This document shows positions 12,019 through 22,919 of a stretch of DNA of 64,000 bases, piece after piece; position 1 is the stretch's first letter, and each line of letters begins with the position of its first letter. Origin of the DNA: Pseudomonas fluorescens (GTDB lineage: Bacteria > Pseudomonadota > Gammaproteobacteria > Pseudomonadales > Pseudomonadaceae); NCBI RefSeq assembly GCF_002837185.1, contig NZ_KZ477991.1, positions 62,001 through 126,000 on the forward strand, written 5' to 3'. A model generated the notes under the pieces. The model saw only the letters and a program-made list of their open reading frames with translations. It was not told the origin of the DNA and ran no database searches. A program made the position numbers and the translations under genes.

Positions 12019-12546
12019 ATGCAAAACACCAAGCTCTTGCTAACCAGTTTCACCTTTGTGGGACTGCTCGCACTCGCCGGTTGTTCATTCCCCGGGGTTT
12101 ACAAAATCGACATCCAGCAGGGCAATGTCGTCACGCAGGACATGATAGACCAGTTACGCCCGGGAATGACCCGACGGCAAGTAAGGTTTATCATGGGCAA
12201 TCCCCTGCTGACCGACACTTTCCATGCCGATCGCTGGGATTACCTCTACAGCCTCCAGCCTGGCGGCGGTGAGCGCCAGCAGGAGCGCGTCAGTGTCATT
12301 TTCAATGGCAATGACCAGCTTGTCAGCCTTTCCGGCGACTTCATGCCTGGCGTAAGCCGCGATGAAGCGCTGTTGGGCAAGGACAGCGGTACCAGCGTGA
12401 CCGCCCCTGCACAGGAAGCCGAGAAGCCGAAATCCGAGGTGCCGGCCAAGCCAGGCTCCTTGCTGGACCAGATCCAGAAGGACGTCGATGGCGTGGAAAC
12501 CGTGCCAGTCCCGACGCCACAGCCTCTGGACACCAGCCCGCAGTAA
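12019..12546 (+). CDS. bamE: Outer-membrane lipoprotein OmlA/BamE
   Basis: This is the SmpA/OmlA family lipoprotein, a BAM-complex accessory subunit supporting outer-membrane protein insertion. The 175-residue precursor has a signal peptide and lipobox (LLALAGCS, lipidated Cys near residue 22). The BamE fold follows with the conserved [20 protein letters not shown] and [15 protein letters not shown] long C-terminal tail rich in Pro, Lys and Glu (about residues 125-175) goes beyond the E. coli protein and is typical of Pseudomonas OmlA. It is divergent from fur and followed by a strong terminator. The name omlA is equally valid. Confidence 0.93.
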   Translation: MQNTKLLLTSFTFVGLLALAGCSFPGVYKIDIQQGNVVTQDMIDQLRPGMTRRQVRFIMGNPLLTDTFHADRWDYLYSLQPGGGERQQERVSVIFNGNDQLVSLSGDFMPGVSRDEALLGKDSGTSVTAPAQEAEKPKSEVPAKPGSLLDQIQKDVDGVETVPVPTPQPLDTSPQ

Positions 12547-12562
12547 CAAAGCGACACTCAAC

Positions 12563-12588
12563 AAAAAGCCCGGCATGCCGGGCTTTTT
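12563..12588. terminator. Bidirectional intrinsic terminator after omlA
   Basis: The stem AAGCCCGGC/GCCGGGCTT with a two-base centre is flanked by an A-run and a T-run, so it works in both directions for omlA (plus) and rnfH (minus). Confidence 0.9.
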
Positions 12589-12602
12589 GTTGTCTGACGG
12601 TT

Positions 12603-12905
12603 TTATGAGCCTTGCGGCCTGTTCTTCGCCGCCCTGGCCGCACGCTGCCTGCGTACTTCCTTGGGATCTGCCAGCAACGGCCGGTAGATTTCAATTCGAT
12701 CACCTGGCTGCACGACACGCACATCCGCGTCAGCAACCACCTTTCCGAAAATCCCCAACGGGCATTCAGCCAGCGCCAACTGCGCAAATTGCTCGGCGAT
12801 CCCCGACATCCGCACCGCTGCCCTCAGGCTCGTGCCCGCCGGAACCTTCACCTGCAATAAAACCTGGCGGTCAACAGCGGCATGCACCACTTCAATGTCA
12901 ACCAT
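12603..12905 (-). CDS. rnfH: RnfH family ubiquitin-like protein
   Basis: This is a 100-residue member of the RnfH (YfjF/UPF0125) family, a small beta-grasp protein of unclear role that is usually linked to ratA. The core reads VEVVHA.. near the start, LGIFGKVVADADVRVVQPGD in the middle, then the conserved GDRIEIYRPLLADPKEVRRQ. The C-terminus is basic. Its start overlaps the end of ratA by 8 bases, so the two are translationally coupled. It shares a bidirectional terminator with omlA. Confidence 0.9.
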   Translation of the reverse strand: MVDIEVVHAAVDRQVLLQVKVPAGTSLRAAVRMSGIAEQFAQLALAECPLGIFGKVVADADVRVVQPGDRIEIYRPLLADPKEVRRQRAARAAKNRPQGS

Positions 12906-13332
12906 GCAGTTGCTTGGCCCGCTGACAGAACGCGTCCACCAGCGTATTCGCCGCCTGATTGAACAAAGGCCCCAATGTCGCGCGAATAATCGGCCCTGCG
13001 TAATCGAACGACAGATCCAGGCTGATCTTGCAGGCCTTGTCCGTCAGCGCCTTGAATACCCATACCCCATGCAACTGGGTGAACGGCCCTTCCTGCAGAT
13101 TCATTTCGATGGATTGCCCAGGCACCAGCACATTGCGGGTCACAAAATGCTGGCTAAGCCCACCCTTGGCTACGCCGACGCTGGCAACCATGTATGCGTC
13201 ACCGCTCTCCAAAACCTCGGCAGTGGAGCACCACGGCAGGAATTCCGGGTAACGCGCCACGTCGTTGACCAGGTCATAGAGCGCCTGTGCGGGATATGGC
13301 AGCAGGGCCGAACGTTGAATATGCGTCGTCAT
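12898..13332 (-). CDS. ratA: RatA-like START-domain protein
   Basis: This belongs to the RatA/YfjG (oligoketide-cyclase/Coq10-like START) family. In E. coli RatA is reported to block 70S ribosome formation, while other members bind ubiquinone. I place the start at the ATG at 13332 (MTTHIQRSALLPYPAQALYD), giving 144 residues; the open frame upstream is not homologous. Family motifs are YDLVNDVARYPEFLPWCS and VWVFKALTDKACKISLDLSF. The order ratA-rnfH on the minus strand, divergent from smpB, is the standard gammaproteobacterial arrangement. Confidence 0.92.
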   Translation of the reverse strand: MTTHIQRSALLPYPAQALYDLVNDVARYPEFLPWCSTAEVLESGDAYMVASVGVAKGGLSQHFVTRNVLVPGQSIEMNLQEGPFTQLHGVWVFKALTDKACKISLDLSFDYAGPIIRATLGPLFNQAANTLVDAFCQRAKQLHG

Positions 13333-13486
13333 GTGAGCGTTATTTCCACAGCTGAGCGGGCAAACATCGCGAAACAACAGCCAGATCCGCGAGAGAAAAA
13401 AACCAAAGAACTGACCGCATTGTCCGGGATTCGTCCAACACGCTCAAGCACGCAGGTTGACCGTAGCCGACACGCTCGCAACTCCC

Positions 13487-13492
13487 TATAAT
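13487..13492 (+). promoter_or_regulatory. smpB -10 element placed very close to the start codon
   Basis: A perfect TATAAT ends 9 bases before the smpB ATG, so transcription should begin within about 0-5 bases of the start codon. There is no Shine-Dalgarno sequence in that space. The nearest TTGACC (13457-13462) is 24 bases upstream of the -10, which is too far; the hexamer at 17-base spacing (TAGCCG) is weak. Confidence 0.5.
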
Positions 13493-13501
13493 GCCGCCCC
13501 T

Positions 13502-13984
13502 ATGGCTAAACAAAAGAAACACCCCACAGGGACCATCGCGCAAAATAAAAAGGCGCGACACGATTACTTCATCGAACATCGGTTCGAGGCTGGTCTGGTC
13601 CTGGCCGGCTGGGAAGTAAAAAGTCTGCGTGCCAGCAAGCTGCAGCTGGTCGACAGCTATGTGCTGCTCAAGGATGGCGAGGCGTGGCTGCTTGGCAGTC
13701 ATATCACCCCGCTGACCACCGCGAGCACCCACGTGATTGCCGACCCGGTGCGCACGCGCAAGCTGCTGCTCAATGCCCGCGAGCTGGAAAAACTCGCTGC
13801 GGCAGTGCAACAGAAAGGCTACGCCTGCATCTGCTTGTCCTGGTACTGGAGCAAGCACCTGGTCAAGTGCGAAATCGCGCTGGGCAAGGGCAAGAAGGAA
13901 TACGACAAACGCGATACCGAACGCGAGCGCGACTCCAATCGCGAATTGCATCGCGCGGTGCGCAACAAGGGCAAGGAAGACTAA
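13502..13984 (+). CDS. smpB: SsrA-binding protein SmpB
   Basis: SmpB binds tmRNA and takes it into stalled ribosomes for trans-translation. The 160-residue product starts [20 protein letters not shown]. It has the OB-fold signature [20 protein letters not shown], the conserved [18 protein letters not shown], and the basic C-terminal tail needed in the ribosomal A site. The ATG has no upstream ribosome-binding site and a TATAAT lies only 9 bases before it, so the message may be leaderless or nearly so. Its RNA partner ssrA is 6 kb downstream. Confidence 0.97.
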   Translation: MAKQKKHPTGTIAQNKKARHDYFIEHRFEAGLVLAGWEVKSLRASKLQLVDSYVLLKDGEAWLLGSHITPLTTASTHVIADPVRTRKLLLNARELEKLAAAVQQKGYACICLSWYWSKHLVKCEIALGKGKKEYDKRDTERERDSNRELHRAVRNKGKED

Positions 13985-14002
13985 GCTTGTGACGATGCAG
14001 CT

Positions 14003-14019
14003 TCGGGCGACTCGCCCGA
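14003..14019. terminator. Short hairpin between smpB and lldR
   Basis: TCGGGCGA and TCGCCCGA flank one base in the 37-base gap between the convergent smpB and lldR stops. There is no T-run, so this is a weak terminator candidate. Confidence 0.45.
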
Positions 14020-14021
14020 GG

Positions 14022-14789
14022 CTACATGCCCTTACGTCGCTGCGCCCGAGCTACGCGCTGAACCTCCTGACGAACCTCCTCCAGCACTTCCTGCACATAC
14101 AGCAGGTGACGTGTTGAAATCTCCCGCGCCTGCTCGGCCCGCCCTTCAATAATGGCCAAGTACAGATCACGATGCTGGCTGATGAGCATGTCGCGGGTCT
14201 CGGTGCGCTGTTGATACATGCCGCCAATGTTGGTCACCACGTTACGCTTGAGCAGATCGAACAGCCCGCGGATGGTGTGCAGCAAAACGGCGTTATGACT
14301 GGCTTCGGCAATGGCCAGGTGAAACCGCGCATCGGCCGCCCCCTCCTCCACTCGACTCACCTCATCGGCCCGCGCATAGCAATCCTGCAAGGCCTCAAAC
14401 GCCGCTGTCAGCCGCTCACGGTCCACTTCCGTTGCACGTAATGCCGCGTAATAAGCACAGGAAGCCTCAAGCGTCTGGCGAAACTCCAGCAGGTCTCGCT
14501 GCGCTTCAGGATTGTTTTCCAACAAATGCAACAAAGGGTCACTGAAGGTTGAGCCCAGGGATTCCACCACATAGTTGCCGCCGCCCTGACGACTGACCAA
14601 CAACCCTTTGGCCGCCAGCTTCTGGATCGCTTCTCGCAGCGACGGACGCGACACACCAAATCGTTCAGCCAATGCGCGCTCGGCCGGCAAGCGCTCGCCC
14701 GACTTCAGCGTGCCCTCAAGGATCATGCCCTCGAGCTGCTCGACAATATCGTCAGACAAACGGCGCTGACGCACCTGATCAAACCCCAT
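14022..14789 (-). CDS. lldR: GntR/FadR-family lactate regulator LldR
   Basis: This is a 255-residue FadR-subfamily transcription factor. The N-terminal winged helix contains GERLPAERALAERFGVSRPS, and an alpha-helical FCD domain follows with metal/effector His residues (DARFHLAIAEASHNAVLLHT). It is divergent from lldP. A 17-base palindrome matching the E. coli LldR operator lies in the shared region, so I assign it as the lactate-responsive repressor of lldP and the dehydrogenase. Family and context make this strong; ligand specificity is inferred. Confidence 0.88.
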   Translation of the reverse strand: MGFDQVRQRRLSDDIVEQLEGMILEGTLKSGERLPAERALAERFGVSRPSLREAIQKLAAKGLLVSRQGGGNYVVESLGSTFSDPLLHLLENNPEAQRDLLEFRQTLEASCAYYAALRATEVDRERLTAAFEALQDCYARADEVSRVEEGAADARFHLAIAEASHNAVLLHTIRGLFDLLKRNVVTNIGGMYQQRTETRDMLISQHRDLYLAIIEGRAEQAREISTRHLLYVQEVLEEVRQEVQRVARAQRRKGM

Positions 14790-14935
14790 AACCCGCTCTC
14801 CACCATCCCGACCACGCGCCGGGCTCTCTATTCTGGCCTATCGCCGCGCTCCCGGCACCTATCAGAACGCCTCGGATTATCCCGATCAGAACGCTGCACA
14901 CCCACCCGTACGACCAAAGTTTCGTGGGCGGCAAA

Positions 14936-14965
14936 TTGACACACCCCTGCCAAGCCTCTTAATCT
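14936..14965 (+). promoter_or_regulatory. lldP promoter
   Basis: A consensus TTGACA at 14936-14941, an 18-base spacer and TAATCT at 14960-14965 predict a start near 14972, with the LldR operator beginning about 11 bases downstream. Confidence 0.75.
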
Positions 14966-14982
14966 AGCCCACAGCGACGGTG

Positions 14983-14999
14983 AATTGGTATTACCAATT
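14983..14999. promoter_or_regulatory. LldR operator
   Basis: AATTGGTATTACCAATT is a perfect palindrome around a single central base, with the form of the published E. coli LldR site (AATTGG-five bases-CCAATT). It lies just downstream of the predicted lldP start, where bound repressor would stop transcription. Confidence 0.85.
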
Positions 15000-15040
15000 A
15001 TCCACGGCGTACAAACAACAACAATCAGGGGCCACCCCAC

Positions 15041-16735
15041 ATGCAAACCTGGCAACAGCTCTACAGCCCTCTCGGCAGTCTCGGTGTATCCGCACTGGCC
15101 GCCGTTATCCCCATTGTATTTTTCTTCCTGGCCCTGGCTGTATTCCGCCTCAAGGGGCACGTGGCCGGCAGCATCACCCTCGCGCTGTCGATCCTGGTGG
15201 CCATTTTCGCCTTCCAGATGCCGGTCGACATGGCCCTGGCCGCCGCCGGCTACGGCTTCGCCTATGGCTTGTGGCCGATTGCGTGGATCATCGTGGCGGC
15301 TGTATTTCTCTACAAGTTGACGGTCAAGAGTGGTCAGTTTGAGGTTATCCGCAGCTCGGTCCTGTCGATTACCGACGACCAGCGCTTGCAGGTATTGCTG
15401 ATCGGCTTCTGCTTCGGCGCCTTCCTCGAAGGGGCGGCCGGTTTTGGTGCCCCCGTGGCAATCACCGCCGCGCTGCTGGTCGGCCTGGGTTTCAACCCGC
15501 TCTACGCCGCCGGCCTGTGCCTGATTGCCAACACCGCCCCGGTCGCCTTTGGTGCGCTGGGCATCCCGATCATCGTGGCGGGCCAGGTCACCGGCATCGA
15601 CGCCTTCAAGATCGGCGCCATGACCGGGCGCCAACTGCCCCTGCTGTCACTGTTCGTGCCGTTCTGGCTGGTGTTCATGATGGACGGCCTGCGCGGTGTT
15701 CGCGAAACCTGGCCCGCAGCCCTGGTGGCCGGCCTGAGCTTTGCCGTCACTCAGTACTTCACCTCCAATTTCATCGGCCCGGAGCTGCCCGACATCACCT
15801 CGGCACTGGCCAGCCTGATCGCCCTGACCTTATTCCTCAAAGTCTGGCAACCCAAGCGCAGCGCCGGCGCGCAGATCGCCGGCGCCACCTCGAGCACGGC
15901 GGTTACCGCCAGCGCCGGCGGCTTCGGCTTGCCCCGCAACACCCTTGTTTCTCCGTACAGCCTGGGGCAGATTTTCAAGGCATGGTCGCCCTTCCTGATA
16001 CTCACCGTGCTGGTCACCATCTGGACCCTCAAACCCTTCAAGGCGATGTTTGCCGCCGGCGGCTCGATGTACAGCTGGGTGTTCAACTTTGCGATTCCGC
16101 ATCTGGACCAACTGGTGATCAAAGTCGCCCCAATCGTCATCAACCCCACCGCCATACCGGCGGTATTCAAGCTGGACCCGATTTCAGCAACCGGCACCGC
16201 GATTTTCTTCTCTGCGCTGATCTCGATGGCCGTACTGAAAATAGACATTAAAACTGGTCTTACCACTTTAAAAGAAACCTTTTATGAGCTGCGCTGGCCG
16301 ATCCTGTCCATTGGCATGGTGTTGGCCTTCGCCTTTGTTACCAACTATTCGGGCATGTCCTCGACCATGGCCCTGGTCCTGGCGGGCACCGGCGCGGCCT
16401 TCCCGTTTTTCTCACCGTTCCTCGGCTGGCTTGGTGTGTTCCTGACAGGCTCGGACACGTCGTCCAATGCACTGTTCAGCTCGTTGCAAGCCACCACCGC
16501 CCACCAGATCGGCGTCAACGACACCTTGCTGGTGGCGGCGAATACCAGTGGCGGCGTGACCGGCAAAATGATTTCGCCGCAATCCATCGCCGTGGCCTGT
16601 GCGGCGACCGGCCTGGTGGGCAAGGAATCCGACCTGTTCCGCTTCACCCTTAAACACAGCCTGTTCTTTGCCACGATCGTCGGGCTGATCACCTTGGCAC
16701 AGGCGTATTGGTTCACCGGTATGCTGGTGCACTGA
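15041..16735 (+). CDS. lldP: L-lactate permease
   Basis: This is a 564-residue inner-membrane LctP-family proton/lactate symporter with about 12-14 hydrophobic segments. Family signatures are [37 protein letters not shown] and [20 protein letters not shown]. It is under the LldR operator, and a 9-base-pair hairpin sits between it and the downstream dehydrogenase. In most Pseudomonas lactate operons lldD follows lldP; here the next gene is the FAD/Fe-S D-lactate dehydrogenase, with only 70 bases between. Confidence 0.95.
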   Translation: MQTWQQLYSPLGSLGVSALAAVIPIVFFFLALAVFRLKGHVAGSITLALSILVAIFAFQMPVDMALAAAGYGFAYGLWPIAWIIVAAVFLYKLTVKSGQFEVIRSSVLSITDDQRLQVLLIGFCFGAFLEGAAGFGAPVAITAALLVGLGFNPLYAAGLCLIANTAPVAFGALGIPIIVAGQVTGIDAFKIGAMTGRQLPLLSLFVPFWLVFMMDGLRGVRETWPAALVAGLSFAVTQYFTSNFIGPELPDITSALASLIALTLFLKVWQPKRSAGAQIAGATSSTAVTASAGGFGLPRNTLVSPYSLGQIFKAWSPFLILTVLVTIWTLKPFKAMFAAGGSMYSWVFNFAIPHLDQLVIKVAPIVINPTAIPAVFKLDPISATGTAIFFSALISMAVLKIDIKTGLTTLKETFYELRWPILSIGMVLAFAFVTNYSGMSSTMALVLAGTGAAFPFFSPFLGWLGVFLTGSDTSSNALFSSLQATTAHQIGVNDTLLVAANTSGGVTGKMISPQSIAVACAATGLVGKESDLFRFTLKHSLFFATIVGLITLAQAYWFTGMLVH

Positions 16736-16761
16736 GACCTGCACGCAATAGGGTAAGAATC

Positions 16762-16786
16762 GACGCCGGACAACGGTTCCGGCGTC
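16762..16786. repeat. Hairpin between lldP and the D-lactate dehydrogenase gene
   Basis: GACGCCGGA pairs with TCCGGCGTC over a 7-base loop. There is no T-run. It could modulate read-through or protect the lldP 3' end. Confidence 0.45.
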
Positions 16787-16805
16787 AGCTATTTCTGGAG
16801 GACCG

Positions 16806-19616
<2,811 letters not shown>

Positions 19617-19753
19617 GCCCGCAAAATAAAACAGAACCCCTGCGCGCCGGTGTAGTCATCTGCATAGGCCTCGACAAACGAGGCTCACAGTGATGTCGCT
19701 GGCAGCCCCTCAACGCCAGCAGCGTCGAGCCCTTTTGCGCAAGGAGATACCCT

Positions 19754-20032
19754 ATGAAGCGTTCCGCTCTTGCTGGCTTGTTCATTACCGCTGCGATGCT
19801 GGCGTCCCCCGCTTTCGCGGCCGGTGATAAAGACCTGTGCCAGATCAACCTGGACAAAATCAACAACGGTAAAGCCCTGCTGTCCACCGACACCAGTGGC
19901 AAAAGCGGCGAAATCGACACCGCCGTCGCCCAAGCCAAGGCCGCTCATGCGGCAGGTGATGACAAGAAGTGCATCGAAATCACCTCCAAGGCCCTGCAAG
20001 ACCTGCAGAACAGCGAAAAAGGCGGTCAGTAA
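19754..20032 (+). CDS. Small secreted/periplasmic protein of unknown function
   Basis: A 92-residue product with a clear Sec signal peptide (MKRSALAGLFITAAMLASPAFA, cleavage after AFA). The mature part of about 70 residues is helical, Lys/Asp/Ala-rich and has two Cys (DLCQINLDK and KKCIEITSK) that could form a disulfide. AAGGAG lies 9 bases before the ATG, and a TTCG-loop terminator follows. I do not recognise the family. Its place just upstream of ssrA appears to be core chromosome. Confidence 0.8.
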   Translation: MKRSALAGLFITAAMLASPAFAAGDKDLCQINLDKINNGKALLSTDTSGKSGEIDTAVAQAKAAHAAGDDKKCIEITSKALQDLQNSEKGGQ

Positions 20033-20039
20033 GCGATAG

Positions 20040-20062
20040 GGCCGACCTTCGGGTTGGCCTTT
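20040..20062 (+). terminator. Terminator after the small secreted protein gene
   Basis: GGCCGACC pairs with GGTTGGCC across a TTCG tetraloop, followed by TTT, 8 bases after the stop codon. Confidence 0.75.
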
Positions 20063-20083
20063 CGTGAAGGTTTGGCGTACACT
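20054..20083 (+). promoter_or_regulatory. Possible ssrA promoter
   Basis: TTGGCC, 18 bases, TACACT would start a precursor about 35 bases before the mature tmRNA 5' end, which is consistent with RNase P trimming. It overlaps the preceding terminator stem, so confidence is low. Confidence 0.35.
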
Positions 20084-20125
20084 GCACAAGCTTGTCACTC
20101 ACTAGAAACAACGAGTTACAAGCAC

Positions 20126-20522
20126 GGGGCCGTTTAGGATTCGACGCCGGTCGCGAAACTTTAGGTGCATGCCGAGTTGGTAACAGAACTCGTAAATCCA
20201 CTGTTGCAACTTCTTATAGTTGCCAATGACGAAAACTACGGCCAGGAATTCGCTCTCGCTGCGTAAGCAGCCTTAGCCCTGAGCTTCTGGTACCTTCGGG
20301 TCCAGCAATCACCAGGGGATGTCTGTAAACCCAAAGTGATTGTCATATAGAACAGAATCGCCGTGCAGTACGTTGTGGACGAAGCGGCTAAAACTTACAC
20401 AACTCGCCCAAAGCACCCTGCCCTTCGGGTCGCTGAGGGTTAACTTAATAGAAACGGCTACGCATGTAGTACCGACAGCGGAGTACTGGCGGACGGGGGT
20501 TCAAATCCCCCCGGCTCCACCA
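20126..20522 (+). ncRNA. ssrA: Transfer-messenger RNA (tmRNA, SsrA)
   Basis: The RNA starts GGGGCCGTTTAGGATTCGAC and ends with the T-arm GGGGGTTCAAATCCCCCC and acceptor GGCTCCACCA, a one-piece tmRNA of 397 bases. The tag reading frame at 20222-20266 encodes ANDENYGQEFALAA then TAA, the standard proteolysis tag. Pseudoknot-rich sequence lies between tag and 3' end. Its partner SmpB is encoded at 13.5 kb. The 3' end is the integration site of the adjacent mobile element and is restored perfectly, so the RNA should remain functional. Confidence 0.98.
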
Positions 20523-20525
20523 AAT
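20492..20525 (+). other. Left attachment site (attL) in the ssrA 3' end
   Basis: The T-arm/acceptor segment of ssrA is followed at once by an element-borne terminator and the integrase gene. Segments GACGG, TTCAAAT, CCCCGGC and ACCAA recur in the same order at 33790-33820. Confidence 0.7.
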
Positions 20526-20529
20526 GATC

Positions 20530-20560
20530 AAAAAAAGACGTCCACGGACGTCTTTTTTTG
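20530..20560 (+). terminator. Terminator supplied to ssrA by the island
   Basis: Stem AGACGTCC/GGACGTCT over a 2-base loop, extended by A-T pairs and ending in a T-run, lies 8 bases after the CCA end of ssrA. It lies inside the element, so the island provides a new terminator for tmRNA. Confidence 0.88.
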
Positions 20561-20636
20561 TGCCTGCGATCCAGTAAATACGCGGCCTCCAGCGCTTTTG
20601 CGGTCTTTTGAAAGTTTTTGAGTTCCAGCCATTCGG

Positions 20637-20684
20637 GTATTCCAGACGGTATTCCACCTCATCCGGTGCTAATCTTTGGAATAC
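20637..20684. repeat. Integrase arm-type repeats, left end
   Basis: GTATTCCA occurs at 20637-20644 and 20649-20656 (12 bases apart) and inverted as TGGAATAC at 20677-20684, between attL and the integrase start codon. The same paired arrangement recurs at 33723-33742. These are good candidates for integrase or excisionase binding sites. Confidence 0.6.
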
Positions 20685-20709
20685 CGAATCAGTGCCTGAG
20701 GAGAATCTC

Positions 20710-21966
20710 ATGCCTGCTCAAAACCTCCGTCTCTCCGATCGACAGCTCAAGGGAGTCAAACCCGCGTCTAAGGATTACGTCCTCACGGACGGTGACGGTT
20801 TGCAGCTCCGCGTACGCAGCAACGGCTCGTTACTGTGGAATTTCAACTACCGCGAACCGGTGACCAAAAAGCGCATCAACATCGGCTTCGGGACCTACCC
20901 CGAACTGTCACTGGCGAATGCACGAAAGAAGGCAGTCGAGGCCCGCGAACTGCTGGCCCAGGGCATCGATCCGAAGGTGCAACGCAATACGTTGAATGAA
21001 GCCAAGCGCGCGGAAACGGAACACACCTTCGAGAACGTAGCCACCGCCTGGTTCGAGCTCAAGAAAGACTCGGTCACCCCGGCCTACGCCGAGGACATCT
21101 GGCGGTCGCTCACGCTGCACGTGTTCCCAGATTTGAAGACGACTCCACTCGCGAAAATCACTGCGCCGATGGTGATCGGATTGCTTCGCCCAATCGAAGC
21201 GAAAGGCAGCCTGGAGACGGTCAAACGTCTTAGCCAGCGGCTAAACGAGATCATGACCTACGGCGTAAACTCCGGCCTGATCTTCGCCAACCCGCTCAGC
21301 GGCATCAGGGCAGTATTCAAGAAGCCCAAGAAAGAGAACATGGCTGCGCTTCCGCCCGAAGAGCTCCCCAAGCTCATGCTGGAAATCGCAAATGCCAGCA
21401 TCAAGCGCACGACCCGTTGCCTCATCGAATGGCAGTTGCACACGATGACTCGGCCCGCCGAGGCGGCGACTACTCGCTGGGCAGACATCGACTTTGAAAG
21501 GCGTGTCTGGACTATCCCACCGGAACGGATGAAGAAGCGTAGCCCACACAGCATCCCATTGAGTGATCACGCTGTCGCACTGCTGGAGTCACTGAAGACT
21601 CACAGCGGCCATCGCAAATACGTCTTCCCGGCAGACAGAAATCCGCGCACCCACGCCAATAGCCAGACCGCCAACATGGCGTTGAAACGCATGGGGTTCC
21701 AGGATCGCTTGGTCAGTCACGGCATGCGCTCGATGGCCAGCACCATCTTGAATGAGCATGGTTGGGACCCGGAACTCATTGAGGTCGCACTGGCGCATGT
21801 CGACAAGGATGAGGTGCGTAGCGCTTACAATCGAGCCGACTACATCGAGCGTCGGCGTCCGATGATGGCTTGGTGGAGTGAGTACATCCAGAAAGCTGCC
21901 ACCGGTAGCCTACTCGCCTCAGCATACGGCCAAGTCAGAGACAAGAACGTGGTGCCGATCCGCTAG
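20710..21966 (+). CDS. P4-type tyrosine integrase
   Basis: This is the site-specific recombinase of the ssrA-integrated island. I start it at the ATG at 20710 with GAGGAG 6 bases upstream, giving 418 residues. The N-terminal DUF4102 arm-binding domain (about 1-90) contains LTDGDGLQLRVRSNGSLLWN and RINIGFGTYPELSLANAR. A SAM-like core-binding domain occupies about 105-205. The catalytic domain has Arg248 (TMTRPAEA), His337 and Arg340 (SHGMRSMAS), His363 (ALAHVDKD) and Tyr373 (SAYNRADY), so the set is complete. It lies next to attL and transcribes inward. Confidence 0.93.
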   Translation: MPAQNLRLSDRQLKGVKPASKDYVLTDGDGLQLRVRSNGSLLWNFNYREPVTKKRINIGFGTYPELSLANARKKAVEARELLAQGIDPKVQRNTLNEAKRAETEHTFENVATAWFELKKDSVTPAYAEDIWRSLTLHVFPDLKTTPLAKITAPMVIGLLRPIEAKGSLETVKRLSQRLNEIMTYGVNSGLIFANPLSGIRAVFKKPKKENMAALPPEELPKLMLEIANASIKRTTRCLIEWQLHTMTRPAEAATTRWADIDFERRVWTIPPERMKKRSPHSIPLSDHAVALLESLKTHSGHRKYVFPADRNPRTHANSQTANMALKRMGFQDRLVSHGMRSMASTILNEHGWDPELIEVALAHVDKDEVRSAYNRADYIERRRPMMAWWSEYIQKAATGSLLASAYGQVRDKNVVPIR

Positions 21967-22034
21967 CGCTATACAGTTGCACTTATGCCAGCGACAACAA
22001 CTGTGCACTCAACATTCGGGGCAAGCAGCCTCGC

Positions 22035-22349
22035 TTATCCGCTTCTAAGCGCGGGTCCATCCAAACAGGGCTGCAAAGCCGCCCCGTTTGGATGGACCTT
22101 ACTTTGAAGAGCTAAAATCGACCACGTTGTCCAGGATTTACCACGGAATTCCACCGGTGGATAACCGTTCTTCAAGTCCAAAGTGACGCTGAATTTCGAA
22201 CCTTGACCGGGTTTATCCACAGGCGTACAACTGGCCGTGCAAGCGCTGTCGATGACAGCAACCCAGGTGGCCCGAACCTTGAAGGTCACGCCGCTTTCGC
22301 GGTGGTTCAGCCCAAAAGGCGATTCGCGTCCGGCAGCTCGCCCGGTCAC
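22035..22349 (-). CDS. Possible small hypothetical protein or remnant
   Basis: A 104-residue minus-strand frame from a GTG. The middle (GVTFKVRATWVAVIDSACTA, then PGQGSKFSVTLDLKNGYPP) reads like a folded protein with two nearby Cys. The N-terminus is unremarkable, and the last 20 or so residues lie in a long inverted repeat. There is no good ribosome-binding site. It could be the C-terminal remnant of a larger gene. I do not recognise it. Confidence 0.25.
   Translation of the reverse strand: MTGRAAGRESPFGLNHRESGVTFKVRATWVAVIDSACTASCTPVDKPGQGSKFSVTLDLKNGYPPVEFRGKSWTTWSILALQSKVHPNGAALQPCLDGPALRSG
22054..22098. repeat. Long inverted repeat downstream of the integrase
   Basis: Perfect 13-base arms GGTCCATCCAAAC and GTTTGGATGGACC enclose a further GGGC/GCCC pairing. 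It lies about 90 bases after the integrase stop and could terminate its transcript, although no T-run follows. Confidence 0.6.
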
Positions 22350-22919
22350 CTCCCCGGTGATGGATGCCTACTTCAGATCATTGCCCTCGTGCGCCAGACG
22401 ACACTTCCTACTTCGCTGCCCTGCAGCAACCTATCCGCTTGGCCATTTCATTGCGCCAACCTGCGCCCGTCTCTTTCTTCCGGAAAGAGACGGGCGCTCC
22501 TACTGCTGCTGCAGCCCACATCGTACAAGGCTTTGCGGCATTTCCCCTCGTGACAATCGGCGTGACAAACACCGAAGTCACCAGCAACAGCGATGCAGAT
22601 GATGGTGCCGCAGCCCACGGAATGGACTGCATCTGACTGACAGTCAGGCATGCCCCGGTCATCGCAGTGCTGCTTTTACCCGGCTCAGGATCTCGCGGCG
22701 CTGGTGTCGTCAGCCAGTGCAGCCTCCACCCGCCCACCGGTATCGGTGCTCAGGAGGCCAGATCATGAGATGCCCTCGCTCCCGGCCGTAAGGAGCCGCC
22801 AGTCCTGCGTCAGTGGACACCCTCACAGGTCGCAGGGGCCTTGATCCCTGATAACACTCAACATTCTTGGCGGGATGACGTGGGGCGAGGATTGGAGAAC
22901 GGAAGATGAGGTGACTGAC
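22350..22919. other. Non-coding stretch between the two integrases
   Basis: I see no convincing gene in these 570 bases; short open frames on both strands lack protein-like composition. The only clear structure is the 15-base-arm inverted repeat at 22463-22497. It may be the boundary of a second module that begins with the next integrase. Confidence 0.5.
22463..22497. repeat. Inverted repeat with 15-base perfect arms
   Basis: GCGCCCGTCTCTTTC and its exact complement are separated by 5 bases. No T-run follows, so it is not a typical terminator. It may be a REP-like element, a recombination site or an RNA hairpin. Confidence 0.6.

Noticed and set aside
13457..13492. TTGACC plus TATAAT as a normal smpB promoter
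   Set aside because: The spacer is 24 bases, too long for sigma-70; only the -10 is accepted.
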